NCBI GenBank assembly: GCA_900772775.1
Contig: CAAGRW010000134.1
Location: 55,518-119,517, forward strand
Source: Candidatus Rifleibacteriota bacterium
Lineage (GTDB): Bacteria; Vulcanimicrobiota; Xenobia; Xenobiales; Xenobiaceae
DNA length: 64,000 nt
Direction of reading: 5' to 3'
Shown here: positions 43,691 through 52,607 of the stretch, in pieces
How positions within the stretch are numbered: position 1 is the stretch's first letter
How the letters are laid out: each line of letters starts with the position of its first letter
Program-made: the position numbers and the translations under genes
Notes under the pieces: generated by a model
The model's input: only the letters and a program-made list of their open reading frames with translations
The model's database searches: none
Told to the model about the DNA's origin: nothing

Positions 43691-44165
43691 CTTTTTCTAT
43701 TTGTTGGGGCTTAGAAGAAAGGTTTTGATTAAACCTATTCGTCAACAATTTGCGAATTTGGCCCAACCAATCGCTTAAAGACAAACAAGGGCGGTCGGGT
43801 TGGTGTGGAAACCAAGTATGGCCATTTAATTCAGGCTTAACTTTCAATCCTCCGCGGCGCATAATCAGCCAGCGACTACAGCGAGGAGCAAAGCGCAATT
43901 GGAGCCATTCTTTGCGGACGCCGTTTACTAACCAAGTGAGGGTGAAAAAGTTATCTTTTACTTTTATTTGCCATTCTAGGTCGGCCAATTCTCTGTTGAG
44001 ATAGTTTATGATTAAGCTAACAAAAAAATTTTGCATGGTCTGATCTAGTGCAGTTTGGCGCAAACAACTTAGACCGGCTTTCCCTGCAATTGCGTAGGCT
44101 TGCTCTTCTATGGCTGAATTGAAAGTGGGGAGAGATTGATAATTTTTTTCTGCCTGTTGGTTCAT
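43665..44165 (-). CDS. Unknown protein, 166 residues
   Basis: The ATG at 44165 follows GGAAGGGAG. Soluble, basic and rich in Arg, Trp and Gln (RELADLEWQIKVKDNFFTLT; WLQLRFAPRCSRWLIMRRGG). No domain recognised, no signal peptide. It is the first gene of a two-gene unit: its last 26 bases overlap the start of the ArsB-type permease gene, implying coupled translation. Confidence 0.55.
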   Translation of the reverse strand: MNQQAEKNYQSLPTFNSAIEEQAYAIAGKAGLSCLRQTALDQTMQNFFVSLIINYLNRELADLEWQIKVKDNFFTLTWLVNGVRKEWLQLRFAPRCSRWLIMRRGGLKVKPELNGHTWFPHQPDRPCLSLSDWLGQIRKLLTNRFNQNLSSKPQQIEKDAAVSSKS

Positions 44166-44434
44166 AGCGGTCGGCTCCCTTCCGCGATCTTGAGGATCTT
44201 TCCTTCACAATTCAGTTTTAGCTTTAATTGGGGCCGAAAAACGATTATTCTGATAGATTTCACCGCTGTATGAGACTACGCTTCTATTTTCACTGCCCAA
44301 AATGTTCAAAAAGTAACTTAATGTAACAAGGAACTACAGGCCAAAGTTCAAAAGTTTGCTTTCTTAAAGACAGAAAGATTTTTGGCTCTTAATTGAGCGC
44401 ACAGTCAATACCTTTTGGAGGCTTATTCGTTAAT
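44166..44434. other. Divergent region before valS
   Basis: 269 bases between the minus-strand pair and valS. I looked for a T-box leader (conserved AGGGTGG..CCGCG) and saw none. Only a small AT-rich hairpin is visible at about 44360-44382 (CTTTCT with AGAAAG), followed by ATTTTT; this is too weak to call an attenuator. Confidence 0.4.
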
Positions 44435-47074
44435 ATGAAAGCGATTCCCAAAAAATATCAGTTCGCCGAAGCTGAAGCTGAATGGGCGAAAAATTGGGCA
44501 GAATGGGGAATTTACAATTGGGACTCTTCCCGCCCTCGAGAAGAAACTTTTGTCGTAGACAGCCCGCCTCCCACAGTATCCGGTTCTTTACACATCGGTC
44601 ACGTATTTTCTTATACTCACCAAGATTTAATTGTACGCTATCAGCGTATGTTGGGCAAAAATATTGCCTATCCTATGGGCTGGGACGACAACGGTTTGCC
44701 TACCGAAAGGCGTGTACAAAATGTCTTTGGCATTAAGTGCAATCCTAATTTACCTTACGATCCCGATTATAAATTGGAGCGTCAGCCTGTAACCAGCGGC
44801 AAAAAGAAAGCTGCTGTTCCTCAAAAGGAAGTTTCCCGCCCCAACTTTATTGAAGCTTGCACTACTCTTACAAAAGAAGACGAAAAAGCCTTTGAAGATC
44901 TGTGGCGCCATCTCGGCCTTTCCGTAGACTGGAATTTGGCTTATAGCACTATCAATGACACTTGCCGTCGCGCTTCCCAGTATTCTTTCCTTGACTTAGT
45001 CAAAAAAGGTCGCGTCTATCACGCTGAATTGCCCACCGCTTGGGATACCGGTTTTGGTACTGCCGTAGCGCAGGCTGAAATGGTAGATAAAGAGGGCGAA
45101 GGACGCTTCCATGATTTGCGCTTCCAAGTAGAAGGCGGTGGAGAATTTACTATTTCTACCACTCGTCCTGAATTGTTGGGCGCTTGCATTGCTGTTGTAG
45201 CCCATCCTGACGACGAGCGTTACAAGCCTCTCTTTGGCAAGAAAGCTATTACGCCTATCTTTAAAGCCGTAGTACCTATTTTGCCTGCCGAGCATGCCGA
45301 TCCTGAAAAAGGTACCGGTATCTTAATGGTTTGTACTTTCGGTGACACTGCCGACGTAGAGTATTGGCGTAAATCCGATTTGCCTTTGCGCCAGCTTATT
45401 GGTCGTGATGGCAAAATCGGTCATGCTGACTATTCTCAAGAGCCTTTCCAGAGCTTAGATCCCGAGGCTGCCAATGCCGCTCACGCTCAATTGGAAGGAC
45501 TTTTCGTCAAGCAAGCCAGAGCCAAGATCGTTGAACTTTTGCGTGAAAGTGGCGATTTGTTGGCTGAGCCTCGTCCTACCAAACAATTTGTCAAATATTA
45601 CGAAAAAGGTGAGTTCCCCTTAGAGTTCGTTACCACCAGACAGTGGTTTATTCGCGTTTTAGATGTCAAAGATCAGATCTTGGAGCAAGCTCGCAAGATT
45701 CAATGGCATCCCGAATTTATGCGCAGCCGCATTGAGCACTGGATTGAAGGTTTACAGTATGATTGGTGTATTAGCCGTCAGCGTTTCTTCGGCGTGCCTT
45801 TCCCTGTATGGTATCGCTTAGATGAGCAAGGTAATGTAGACTATCAGAATCCTATTTTCGCCGACGCTTCCATGTTGCCGGTCGATCCTTTGAGTCAGCC
45901 TGCTCCCGGATTTAAAGAAGAACAGCGTGGTGTCCCCGGTGGATTTATTGGCGATCCGGACGTAATGGATACTTGGGCTACTTCTTCTTTAACTCCTCAA
46001 ATTGTCAGCGGTTGGGGCGTAGATGAAGATCGTCACTCTAAATTATTCCCTATGGATGTGCGCCCTCAGTCCCACGAAATTATTCGCACTTGGGCTTTCT
46101 ACACTATAGTAAAAGCTTGGATGCACGAAAATACCATTCCTTGGAAACACGTAGTCATCAGTGGTTGGATTTTAGACCCCGATCGCAAAAAGATGGAAAA
46201 ATCTAAGGGTAATGTAGTCACTCCCAAGCCCTTCTTGGAAGAATACTCTGCCGACGCCGTTCGTTATTGGGCTGCTCGCGCCCGCTTAGGCACGGATACT
46301 GTTTTCGATCCGCAGCTTTTCGACTTGGGTCGCAAGTTGGTAACTAAGCTCTTTAACGCCAGCCGCTTTGTTATTAGCCAGCTGAGTGCCAATTTAGATT
46401 ATAAAGAACACTGGACTAAAGAAAATGTCACCGTTCCTTTAGATCAGGCTCTGTTGGCTCGCTTGCGTGCTGTAGTAAAAGAAGCTACCGACGACTTTAA
46501 CAAGTTTGAATATGCAGCTGCTCTTCAAGCTGTTGAAGGTGATTTCTGGAACTTCTGCGACGACTATGTAGAATTGGTCAAACGTCGTTCTTACGAAGCT
46601 GAAGACAGCGCCGGTCGTCGCTCGGCTATAGCTGCTCTCTACTTGGCTATGCGCACTATTTTGCGCCTCTTCGCTCCCTGTTTGCCTTATGTAACAGAAG
46701 AAGTTTGGTCATGGCTCTTTGCTACTGAAACTGGCCGCGAACGCTCGATTCACACTTCTCCTTGGCCTACCGTTTCCGAACTTGATGTGCCCGAACCTCA
46801 GTTCGAAGACATTTATGGTTGCGCCGTTGAAGTGCTCTCCAAGATTCGTCAAGCCAAAACTAAGGCTCAGAAGAAATTGCGTTGGCCCGTCAAGACCTTA
46901 ACTATCAAAGGTTCGGCTGCTGCTCTGGCTGCTTTGGATCAGGCTCTCTCCGATGTACTTTTGGCTGGAAGCGCTGAAGATGCTGAAGTTGTAAAAGTTG
47001 AAGCTGCTATCGAAAACGGCGAACACTTTGAAGTTGAAGTCGAATTGGCCGAAACTCTTCCCGAAGAAGCTTAG
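44435..47074 (+). CDS. valS: Valyl-tRNA synthetase
   Basis: About 879 residues from ATG 44435 (GGAGG 12 bases before). Class I signatures are GSLHIGHVFSYTHQDLI (about residue 50) and KMEKSKGN (about 586). The start MKAIPKKYQFAEAEAEWAKN and the ValS block AYPMGWDDNGLPTE, with editing-domain sequence TISTTRPELLGACIAVVAHP, place it in the ValS group. The long VFGIKCNPNLPYDP insert after the HIGH region is typical of the archaeal/actinobacterial-like ValS type, not the E. coli type. It charges tRNA-Val and edits threonine. Confidence 0.93.
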   Translation: MKAIPKKYQFAEAEAEWAKNWAEWGIYNWDSSRPREETFVVDSPPPTVSGSLHIGHVFSYTHQDLIVRYQRMLGKNIAYPMGWDDNGLPTERRVQNVFGIKCNPNLPYDPDYKLERQPVTSGKKKAAVPQKEVSRPNFIEACTTLTKEDEKAFEDLWRHLGLSVDWNLAYSTINDTCRRASQYSFLDLVKKGRVYHAELPTAWDTGFGTAVAQAEMVDKEGEGRFHDLRFQVEGGGEFTISTTRPELLGACIAVVAHPDDERYKPLFGKKAITPIFKAVVPILPAEHADPEKGTGILMVCTFGDTADVEYWRKSDLPLRQLIGRDGKIGHADYSQEPFQSLDPEAANAAHAQLEGLFVKQARAKIVELLRESGDLLAEPRPTKQFVKYYEKGEFPLEFVTTRQWFIRVLDVKDQILEQARKIQWHPEFMRSRIEHWIEGLQYDWCISRQRFFGVPFPVWYRLDEQGNVDYQNPIFADASMLPVDPLSQPAPGFKEEQRGVPGGFIGDPDVMDTWATSSLTPQIVSGWGVDEDRHSKLFPMDVRPQSHEIIRTWAFYTIVKAWMHENTIPWKHVVISGWILDPDRKKMEKSKGNVVTPKPFLEEYSADAVRYWAARARLGTDTVFDPQLFDLGRKLVTKLFNASRFVISQLSANLDYKEHWTKENVTVPLDQALLARLRAVVKEATDDFNKFEYAAALQAVEGDFWNFCDDYVELVKRRSYEAEDSAGRRSAIAALYLAMRTILRLFAPCLPYVTEEVWSWLFATETGRERSIHTSPWPTVSELDVPEPQFEDIYGCAVEVLSKIRQAKTKAQKKLRWPVKTLTIKGSAAALAALDQALSDVLLAGSAEDAEVVKVEAAIENGEHFEVEVELAETLPEEA

Positions 47075-47128
47075 TCGCTTCGTATAATAAGCTGCCGATC
47101 GGCATTTTCTGTCTGGTGGCAGCTTAGA

Positions 47129-47178
47129 AAATAAATATGCCGACTTTTTTATGAAAAAGTCGGCATATTTATTTTTTT
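47129..47178. terminator. Bidirectional terminator between valS and engB
   Basis: A 21-base perfect stem (AAATAAATATGCCGACTTTTT with its complement) around a four-base loop, with T-runs beyond. It serves both convergent genes. Confidence 0.92.
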
Positions 47179-47194
47179 GTGTATGAACCAGTAA

Positions 47195-47776
47195 TTACTT
47201 TAATACGCTATCTAAGAAATTACCCAAAATATCAAAACCTTGACCTGTTTGCGAAGAAATCATAAAAACTTCTTGAGCCTCAATTTGAAAAGCTTTAGCC
47301 GCTCTGGCTTTGGATTGAGCTGCTTGGCTGCGATTTATTTTATCGCCTTTAGTTAGCACGATACATACAGGCAAATTGTTTTCGACTAGCCAGTCATACA
47401 TTTGCAAATCGGAATCTTTTATTTCATGGCGACAATCGACTAACAAAATAGCTAAACGAATACCTTCTCTTTTAGCTAAATATTCTTCCAAAGCGTGTCC
47501 CCAACGCTCTTTTTCTGCTTTGGATACTTTAGCAAAACCGTAGCCGGGCAAGTCTACCAAATACCAAGAGTCATCAATTAAAAAATAATTGATCAATCTG
47601 GTTTTGCCTGGAGTAGAGCTCACTTTAGCGATCTTGCGATTTGTTAATTTACATATAAAAGAAGATTTTCCGACATTGGAACGGCCCACGACTACTATCT
47701 CCGGCTTAACACAAGCCGGGGGAGTCTCCTTTATAGTGGGGGCACTGGTAATAAATTGCACGTTTTTAATTTTCAC
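47195..47776 (-). CDS. engB: Ribosome-biogenesis GTPase EngB (YsxC/YihA)
   Basis: 193 residues, the usual size. GTPase motifs: G1 VVGRSNVGKSSFI, G2 region STPGKTRLINYFLID, G3 VDLPGYGFAKV, G4 VLTKGDKI and G5 ISSQTGQG. EngB assists large ribosomal subunit assembly. It is a single gene between a terminator and a promoter-containing gap. Confidence 0.95.
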   Translation of the reverse strand: MKIKNVQFITSAPTIKETPPACVKPEIVVVGRSNVGKSSFICKLTNRKIAKVSSTPGKTRLINYFLIDDSWYLVDLPGYGFAKVSKAEKERWGHALEEYLAKREGIRLAILLVDCRHEIKDSDLQMYDWLVENNLPVCIVLTKGDKINRSQAAQSKARAAKAFQIEAQEVFMISSQTGQGFDILGNFLDSVLK

Positions 47777-47827
47777 AAATAATGGCTCCTAATATTAGTG
47801 TCCGGAAAGTTTTTATAAAAAAATAGA

Positions 47828-47860
47828 AGCGCTCCTCCCTCTTGCGAAAGGAGAGGCGCT
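47828..47860 (-). terminator. Terminator of the PLD-like gene
   Basis: On the minus strand AGCGCCTCTCC pairs imperfectly with GGAGGAGCGCT and is followed by a run of seven T (plus-strand A-run at 47815-47823). It lies about 100 bases after the PLD-like stop. Confidence 0.7.
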
Positions 47861-47961
47861 CCTATGTTGACCCAATACTCAAAGATACTTCAAGATCCGA
47901 AGATCAGGGGCAATCAAAGCACCTAAGAGACCACGATTCAACTATTCTGCACAGTAGATTT

Positions 47962-50199
47962 CTACTTCATCTGCTGCAATTGCTCATACGCAGGAAGGCT
48001 ATGCAAAGCGCTATAAAAAGCTTCGTCACCCATTTTTTCTTTAGCAGCCATAAGAGTGGCGGAACCTTGATCGTAGCCTTGCAAAACCAGCTCTTCGATA
48101 CGGGAAGTGGCTTGAGGATCTGAACCTACCAATTTGCCAACGAAATCGGCACTGGCTTTTTCGAAGTTCTGAATGCCGCGGATAGTCTCACGGACTACAC
48201 CGCTGCGAGCTTCTTCAACCTGAACATCGTAATCAAGTTGGCCTTTAGCACCGCGCTTGCGCTTTGTGGCTGCATCTTTGGTATTGAGACCGAATGATTC
48301 GTTGTCCCATAAATTGAGGAAGTGAGCCTTGGCACTTTCACGCTGAGAAATAGAGGCTTTATCGTCAGGATTGAACTTAACATAACCAGAATGTTCCCAG
48401 TTGACTCCCATACCTTTATTAGAGAAGTTTGTGCTTCCAAAAAATTCCCCTTTATCTGTGAGAATTTCTTTTGCATGAACTTTACGATCGTGACTGGAGC
48501 TGCGCGGCAGAAGAGTCCAGTGAACATCTATACCGTGATCTTCCAAGAACTTTAAGCCACCTTCGTTGGGAGTGCCACCGTCAGGATAAATACCGGAGTC
48601 GGCGACTACGCGAATATCGATATCTTTGCCTTGAGCTTGCATCTCATCGCGCTTGGCTACCAACACTGAAGCCACGCTTTTGGTCATTACAAAAGCAGGT
48701 ACGTAAATAAACTCTTCAGCATCCTGAATAGCTTGAATCATGGCAGCGCGTCTGTCGTTGGGCAAATCGGCCAGAGCAATAGCAGTGGTACCTTTGGGAT
48801 CTCCGGTAGGAATATCAATGTCTTGCAACTTGGCTACGTTTTCCGGAGAGCGAGTAATATCTAAAGCACGCTGTACGACGCCTAAGAAAGCTTCTTTGCC
48901 TTTAGGAGAAAGAGGAATATCTTGGCCGCGTTTGAGCAAGCTGTCTATTTCTTCCAAAGAGCAATCTGTATAGTCGGAAACGTTTTGCCCCATAGATTTG
49001 GCAATATCAGCTAATTGCTGAGCATTGGTGGCTTTGGGCATTTCGGTGCCGGCAGGAGAAGGGCCGCTGACGCAGTCAAACATGGAAATGAGGCCGCGAG
49101 TGCCCATATTGATGTCGCCTTCCATAAATCCGGCTAAAGGCTTATCACCATAAATTTCTTCGTTGGAAGCGCCGATGGAATGGCCCACGTCGCGCTTAAA
49201 GTTCTCTACCAGACGTTTGGCTGCAGGGCCTTCGATTGTGTAACCGGCGTCGATATTTTCACCGCTGCCGGCGTTGGCATTCATACCGGAAAGTAAGAAC
49301 TTTTCGCCTACGCGCAAACCTTTACGATGCATGAGGTTGCTGGGATTTTTAAGTTGTTTGGAAATAGGATAGGTGGATACAGCCACATCGCCCTGGACTT
49401 GGGAAAGTTGAATCAGGGTTTTTAACTTGTCGGGCACTTCATCGATAACTACATGGTCGCCGGCAAAAGCTACCAAACGTCCGGGGTCGACATTGACGCG
49501 TACTTTGTTGCCAGCTTCGGCTGCTTGAGCCAATTTGCCCACAATTTCTGGACTGGTAAGTTCATAATATTGAGCGTCAATCTCTTGAGGATGACCAGCT
49601 TTGGCTTGAGCAGTGGCCTCGTCAAGCATAGTATTCATTTCTTTCCAGATCTCGGCGCCGTGGAAAGACTCGATACTGTTGCCTTGATATAAGTTGGGAC
49701 TGGTGCCGTCGCGCAAACCTTGAATATTGTCTACCAAAGGCTCTAAAGCGCTCTTTTGCAAGTCTGAATAGGCTGCATAATTGGCCACCAAAGAAGTGGG
49801 GCCAAAAGAAGCTCCCGCTGCTGCATCTACGGCCAATTGAGCTTGAGTTAAAGCCAAAGATTCGCGAATTTGATCGCTACCGGAACGGAAGACATGTACG
49901 TCGGCCAACTCGGCTTTAATCGTTTGGTCTTTGTAGCCGCTGGCTTTAAAGTCGCTATGCAACGCCCTGTGGTACTTGAAACAAGCGCGTCCTAGATCTT
50001 GAATCTGGCGCAAATCTTCTCTGGATACGCAATCGTTGGCTTCTACGCGATCTGCCAACTCGCTCCAAGCTTCCGGAGAAGCGTTGCCCTCTACTCTGAT
50101 ATTGCCGGCGCTGTTGGCCATGTTGCGGATAAGAGCAGGATTGACCGCCTGGCGATTTACTTGATAGACGCCTACATTAAATACTGAACCAATTCCCAT
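47962..50199 (-). CDS. Large phospholipase D-like protein without signal peptide
   Basis: 745 residues. The second half has a canonical PLD motif, DRKVHAKEILTDKGEFFGST, continuing to Asn-Phe-Ser and NWE (HxKx4D, GSxN, Asn..Glu), at about residue 574. A first HKD-like site, NLMHRKGLRVGEKFLLSGMN (about 290), has HxK but Gly where Asp is expected. The two-site layout matches PLD enzymes (phospholipases, cardiolipin synthases, nucleases), with one site degenerate. The N-terminal about 170 residues are helical and unassigned, and there is no membrane segment, unlike cardiolipin synthases. ATG preceded by GGAGG. Substrate unknown; a secreted effector-like enzyme is possible. Confidence 0.75.
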   Translation of the reverse strand: MGIGSVFNVGVYQVNRQAVNPALIRNMANSAGNIRVEGNASPEAWSELADRVEANDCVSREDLRQIQDLGRACFKYHRALHSDFKASGYKDQTIKAELADVHVFRSGSDQIRESLALTQAQLAVDAAAGASFGPTSLVANYAAYSDLQKSALEPLVDNIQGLRDGTSPNLYQGNSIESFHGAEIWKEMNTMLDEATAQAKAGHPQEIDAQYYELTSPEIVGKLAQAAEAGNKVRVNVDPGRLVAFAGDHVVIDEVPDKLKTLIQLSQVQGDVAVSTYPISKQLKNPSNLMHRKGLRVGEKFLLSGMNANAGSGENIDAGYTIEGPAAKRLVENFKRDVGHSIGASNEEIYGDKPLAGFMEGDINMGTRGLISMFDCVSGPSPAGTEMPKATNAQQLADIAKSMGQNVSDYTDCSLEEIDSLLKRGQDIPLSPKGKEAFLGVVQRALDITRSPENVAKLQDIDIPTGDPKGTTAIALADLPNDRRAAMIQAIQDAEEFIYVPAFVMTKSVASVLVAKRDEMQAQGKDIDIRVVADSGIYPDGGTPNEGGLKFLEDHGIDVHWTLLPRSSSHDRKVHAKEILTDKGEFFGSTNFSNKGMGVNWEHSGYVKFNPDDKASISQRESAKAHFLNLWDNESFGLNTKDAATKRKRGAKGQLDYDVQVEEARSGVVRETIRGIQNFEKASADFVGKLVGSDPQATSRIEELVLQGYDQGSATLMAAKEKMGDEAFYSALHSLPAYEQLQQMK

Positions 50200-50478
50200 A
50201 GTACAACCTCCTGCATCTACCTAATTAAAAATCAGAAATGTACAGAGTTGGTGACAGATTTGTTAATATTTGCCCCTTTTGGTAAGCTTTGTGGCCTAAC
50301 TAACAGAGGCAATCGTTTGTTGTGGTACTGTCACAATTATAGAGATTTTTCCTACTTCGGAAGTATAGTTCTATTTATCGGCGAAATCGCCCCTCGGAGG
50401 CGTTAAGCATTGGTAAGGAAAGTCATTTTGCCGCTCCTTTCAGCTTAATTTTATCGACCTCTGTCTAAGGAGCCGCCT
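50200..50478. other. Divergent promoter region
   Basis: 279 bases between the PLD-like gene (minus) and the small exported protein gene (plus). Small hairpins such as GGCGAAATCGCC near 50379 are visible. No gene or recognisable regulatory motif. Confidence 0.4.
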
Positions 50479-50880
50479 TTGAAAAAAAACTTAAGCAAAA
50501 TATCTTTATTGGTATCTGTATTTGCAATAGCGCTGATCGCTTTGTGGTCTTTTTCTAATTTTGCTTGGGCCGATGATAGCAAAATACTTAAAGATCTCGA
50601 CGAAGCGACTAAAACTAGCAAATTCCACTTCGATTCTCTCACTCCAGAAGTAATACAGCGCAGCAGCAATCAGAAATTGTTGGAAGTATACTCTATCAGT
50701 TCAGATATGGTTGATTATTGTCAAAGTATTGTCGGCAACAAAGACGAATTTCCCAATCATAATGTTCACTTGAAAGCTCAGCAATGTGGACGTATCAATT
50801 ATCGTTTGGCTAAAAAGTTAGAACCTGAGTTGCGCCGCCGCTCTTTGAAATTCACTCCGGTAAAATCTCTGTTGTATTGA
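50479..50880 (+). CDS. Small exported protein, paralogue of the next gene
   Basis: 133 residues from a TTG, with TAAGGAG upstream. The signal peptide is MKKNLSKISLLVSVFAIALI followed by a hydrophobic stretch, with cleavage near FAWA-DDS. The mature part is helical with two Cys (VDYCQSIV; LKAQQCGRINYRLAKKLEPE). It aligns loosely with the C-terminal half of the neighbour, sharing the pattern Cys, hydrophobic helix, then Glu-Leu-Arg/Lys-Xaa-Arg. Function unknown; periplasmic location inferred. Confidence 0.6.
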   Translation: MKKNLSKISLLVSVFAIALIALWSFSNFAWADDSKILKDLDEATKTSKFHFDSLTPEVIQRSSNQKLLEVYSISSDMVDYCQSIVGNKDEFPNHNVHLKAQQCGRINYRLAKKLEPELRRRSLKFTPVKSLLY

Positions 50881-51024
50881 ACGGGCAAAAAATGATTGTA
50901 TACGGCGTCCGTGCCTATAACGTGCTTAGTTTGCGTTTAGGTGCGGGAAAAGAGCCCCCGGTGCAGTATTTAATTTGATAAGTCGTTGCTTACTTTTTCT
51001 TTTTTTGTAAGGAGTTCTGTACTT

Positions 51025-51651
51025 ATGAATAATGTTCGCAAATTTGCCGCTTTAGTTTTAATGGCCGGAGTATGCGCCGCGCCTCTAGCTTTTATGGCTG
51101 ATTCCGCTCAAGCGCAAAACTACCCTAAAGCCGGTCAGTATTATCCTAAAGCCGGAAATTATCCCCGCGCTGCAGGTAAATCTGCTCCTCAAGCAGCCTC
51201 TTCTCAGTCTTCGAATATACAAAATTCTACTGACGATTCAGAAGCTGTCAGTAGCTCCAAAGATGCAGTGCGTGTGAGAAGATCAGGAGCTAAACCTGAG
51301 GATAAAATGTACTATGATCGCTACCAAAAGACCATGGAAGCTTGGAAGATGGTTGAGGCTGAAGTAAAAGGCGGTCAGCGCGATATCTCCACTTATGATG
51401 TTGAGGTTTTGAAAAGAAACCACCGCAATATCGCTGTTTTATGGTGCATGATTCATAAAGAATATGGCCAAACGGTCAAGAGAGTTGGGGACGGTCGTTC
51501 TACAATTGAAAATAAAACTACTGCTGACATTCGTGAGTGGTTGGGGTGTTTGTATTATTTGGTAAACGCCTTTGAAGATGAATTGAAGAATCGCGGTGTG
51601 GAATTTGATTCTTATGAATCAATCAAAAAGGAGCAAGGTGTAAGAGATTAA
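51025..51651 (+). CDS. Small exported protein with YPKAG repeats
   Basis: 208 residues from ATG 51025, with AAGGAG 10 bases upstream. The signal peptide ends near SAQA-QNY. Right after it are three short repeats, YPKAGQY, YPKAGNY and YPRAAGK, and a Ser/Ala/Gln-rich linker. The C-terminal domain (about 100-208) is helical with Cys pairs (NHRNIAVLWCMIHKEYGQTV; EWLGCLYYLVNAFEDELKNR), resembling the 133-residue protein upstream. Function unknown. Confidence 0.6.
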   Translation: MNNVRKFAALVLMAGVCAAPLAFMADSAQAQNYPKAGQYYPKAGNYPRAAGKSAPQAASSQSSNIQNSTDDSEAVSSSKDAVRVRRSGAKPEDKMYYDRYQKTMEAWKMVEAEVKGGQRDISTYDVEVLKRNHRNIAVLWCMIHKEYGQTVKRVGDGRSTIENKTTADIREWLGCLYYLVNAFEDELKNRGVEFDSYESIKKEQGVRD

Positions 51652-51655
51652 GCCT

Positions 51656-51749
51656 TCTGACCTAACAATAGCATAAATTGTGACGCCAAGTGCTTTCTTT
51701 GCTTTTAGGCATGGAGAGCGTCTTGGCGTAACTGTGTCAGACATTTTTT
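51656..51749 (+). terminator. Large hairpin terminator
   Basis: TCTGAC...GTCAGA enclose an inner stem ACGCCAAG...CTTGGCGT, followed by ATTTTTT. It lies directly after the YPKAG-repeat gene. Confidence 0.5.
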
Positions 51750-51782
51750 AACTCTCTTTTTGGCCAAAGTGGAGGTTTTGCA

Positions 51783-52304
51783 ATGGAAATTTCGCCTGAA
51801 GTTGCAGAAAAAAGTTTAGAATATGATGGCGTAAGTATATGTCGTGCCCAAAAGAAAGATTTGCCCGGCATTATTGACTTATCTGTAGAAATAGTCGGCT
51901 ATTCCATGTCTCCGCGCCGTCAAAATGATCCCGTCAAAGCGGCGGAAATCCGTCGTAATGATATGGAAGCTTTGTATTGGCAAATTTCCAAGGCCGATAT
52001 GGCTGTCTTTGTGGCCAAAAACACGAGAGGTCAAATTGTCGGCCATGTTGTGGCTAAATTGGATACGACGGAGTTTCTGACTGGTGAAAAACAAGCCTGG
52101 ATTTTGGATTTAGCAGTAAAACCTGAATATTGGAGTCGCGGTCTGGGGCAAAATTTAATGTATGCTGTAGAAACGGCCGCTTTGGAATTGGGAATCAAGT
52201 ATGTTGGCTTAACTGTAACTTGTGCCAACAGAAGAGCTGCCGATTTTTATAAAAAAATGGGCTACCAAGATGAACGTGTGCAAATGGTGAAGGCACTTTG
52301 TTAA
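51783..52304 (+). CDS. GNAT-family N-acetyltransferase (RimI-like)
   Basis: 173 residues. GNAT motifs: IVGHVVAKLD in strand 4, the acetyl-CoA loop LAVKPEYWSRGLGQNLMYAV (R/Q-x-x-G-x-G/A variant), and LTVTCANRRAADFYKKMGYQ near the end. It would acetylate an amine on a protein or small molecule in the cytoplasm; the target is unknown. ATG preceded by GGAGG. Followed by a 303-base non-coding stretch. Confidence 0.85.
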   Translation: MEISPEVAEKSLEYDGVSICRAQKKDLPGIIDLSVEIVGYSMSPRRQNDPVKAAEIRRNDMEALYWQISKADMAVFVAKNTRGQIVGHVVAKLDTTEFLTGEKQAWILDLAVKPEYWSRGLGQNLMYAVETAALELGIKYVGLTVTCANRRAADFYKKMGYQDERVQMVKALC

Positions 52305-52345
52305 AACCAAAAGTTGGCTAAGCCAAGGTTCAAATCTGGCGTATT

Positions 52346-52560
52346 CAGAAAGCGTTTATTTTCCCCATACTGTGCGCTTTCTGCCTGTAAACTTGTCTAG
52401 GTTGTGCAGGTAAAAAGTACAATTTTACCGAAAGTGCCGCGCAGCCGCATTTCTTTAGAAATGGGAGTTGTCAGGCGCGTTCGGCAGACGATGGTTGCGA
52501 AATGAGGGGATTAGTGCAAATCCGCTTCGGCATTATCCTGCCAGCTGCGGGAAAATACGT
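52346..52560 (+). ncRNA. Candidate structured leader RNA upstream of the PilT-like gene
   Basis: The 303-base gap before 52608 contains stacked inverted repeats. Hairpin A: CAGAAAGCG (52346-52354) with CGCTTTCTG (52375-52383). Hairpin B: GGTAAAA (52409) with TTTTACC (52423). A three-way junction follows: P1 AGTGCCG (52433-52439) with CGGCATT (52528-52534), P2 CGCAGCC (52440-52446) with GGTTGCG (52493-52499), and P3 GGATT (52508) with AATCC (52519), loop AGTGCA. P2 encloses CATTTC-TTTA-GAAATG and another small stem. P1 and P2 each contain a G-U pair. This arrangement resembles riboswitch aptamers, but no known class could be matched by eye. Confidence 0.45.
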
Positions 52561-52607
52561 CAAAGAACGTTGAAACGATAATTCTAAGGAATGGAAGGGA
52601 TCAAGCT

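Noticed and set aside
44209..44434. T-box leader before valS
   Set aside because: No AGGGTGG box, no specifier-loop arrangement and no convincing terminator/antiterminator pair.
52500..52560. Cobalamin or c-di-GMP riboswitch match for the leader RNA (AGTGCAAATCC resembles part of the B12 box)
   Set aside because: The downstream conserved cobalamin blocks and the GEMM core are missing, and the downstream gene is not a B12 gene.
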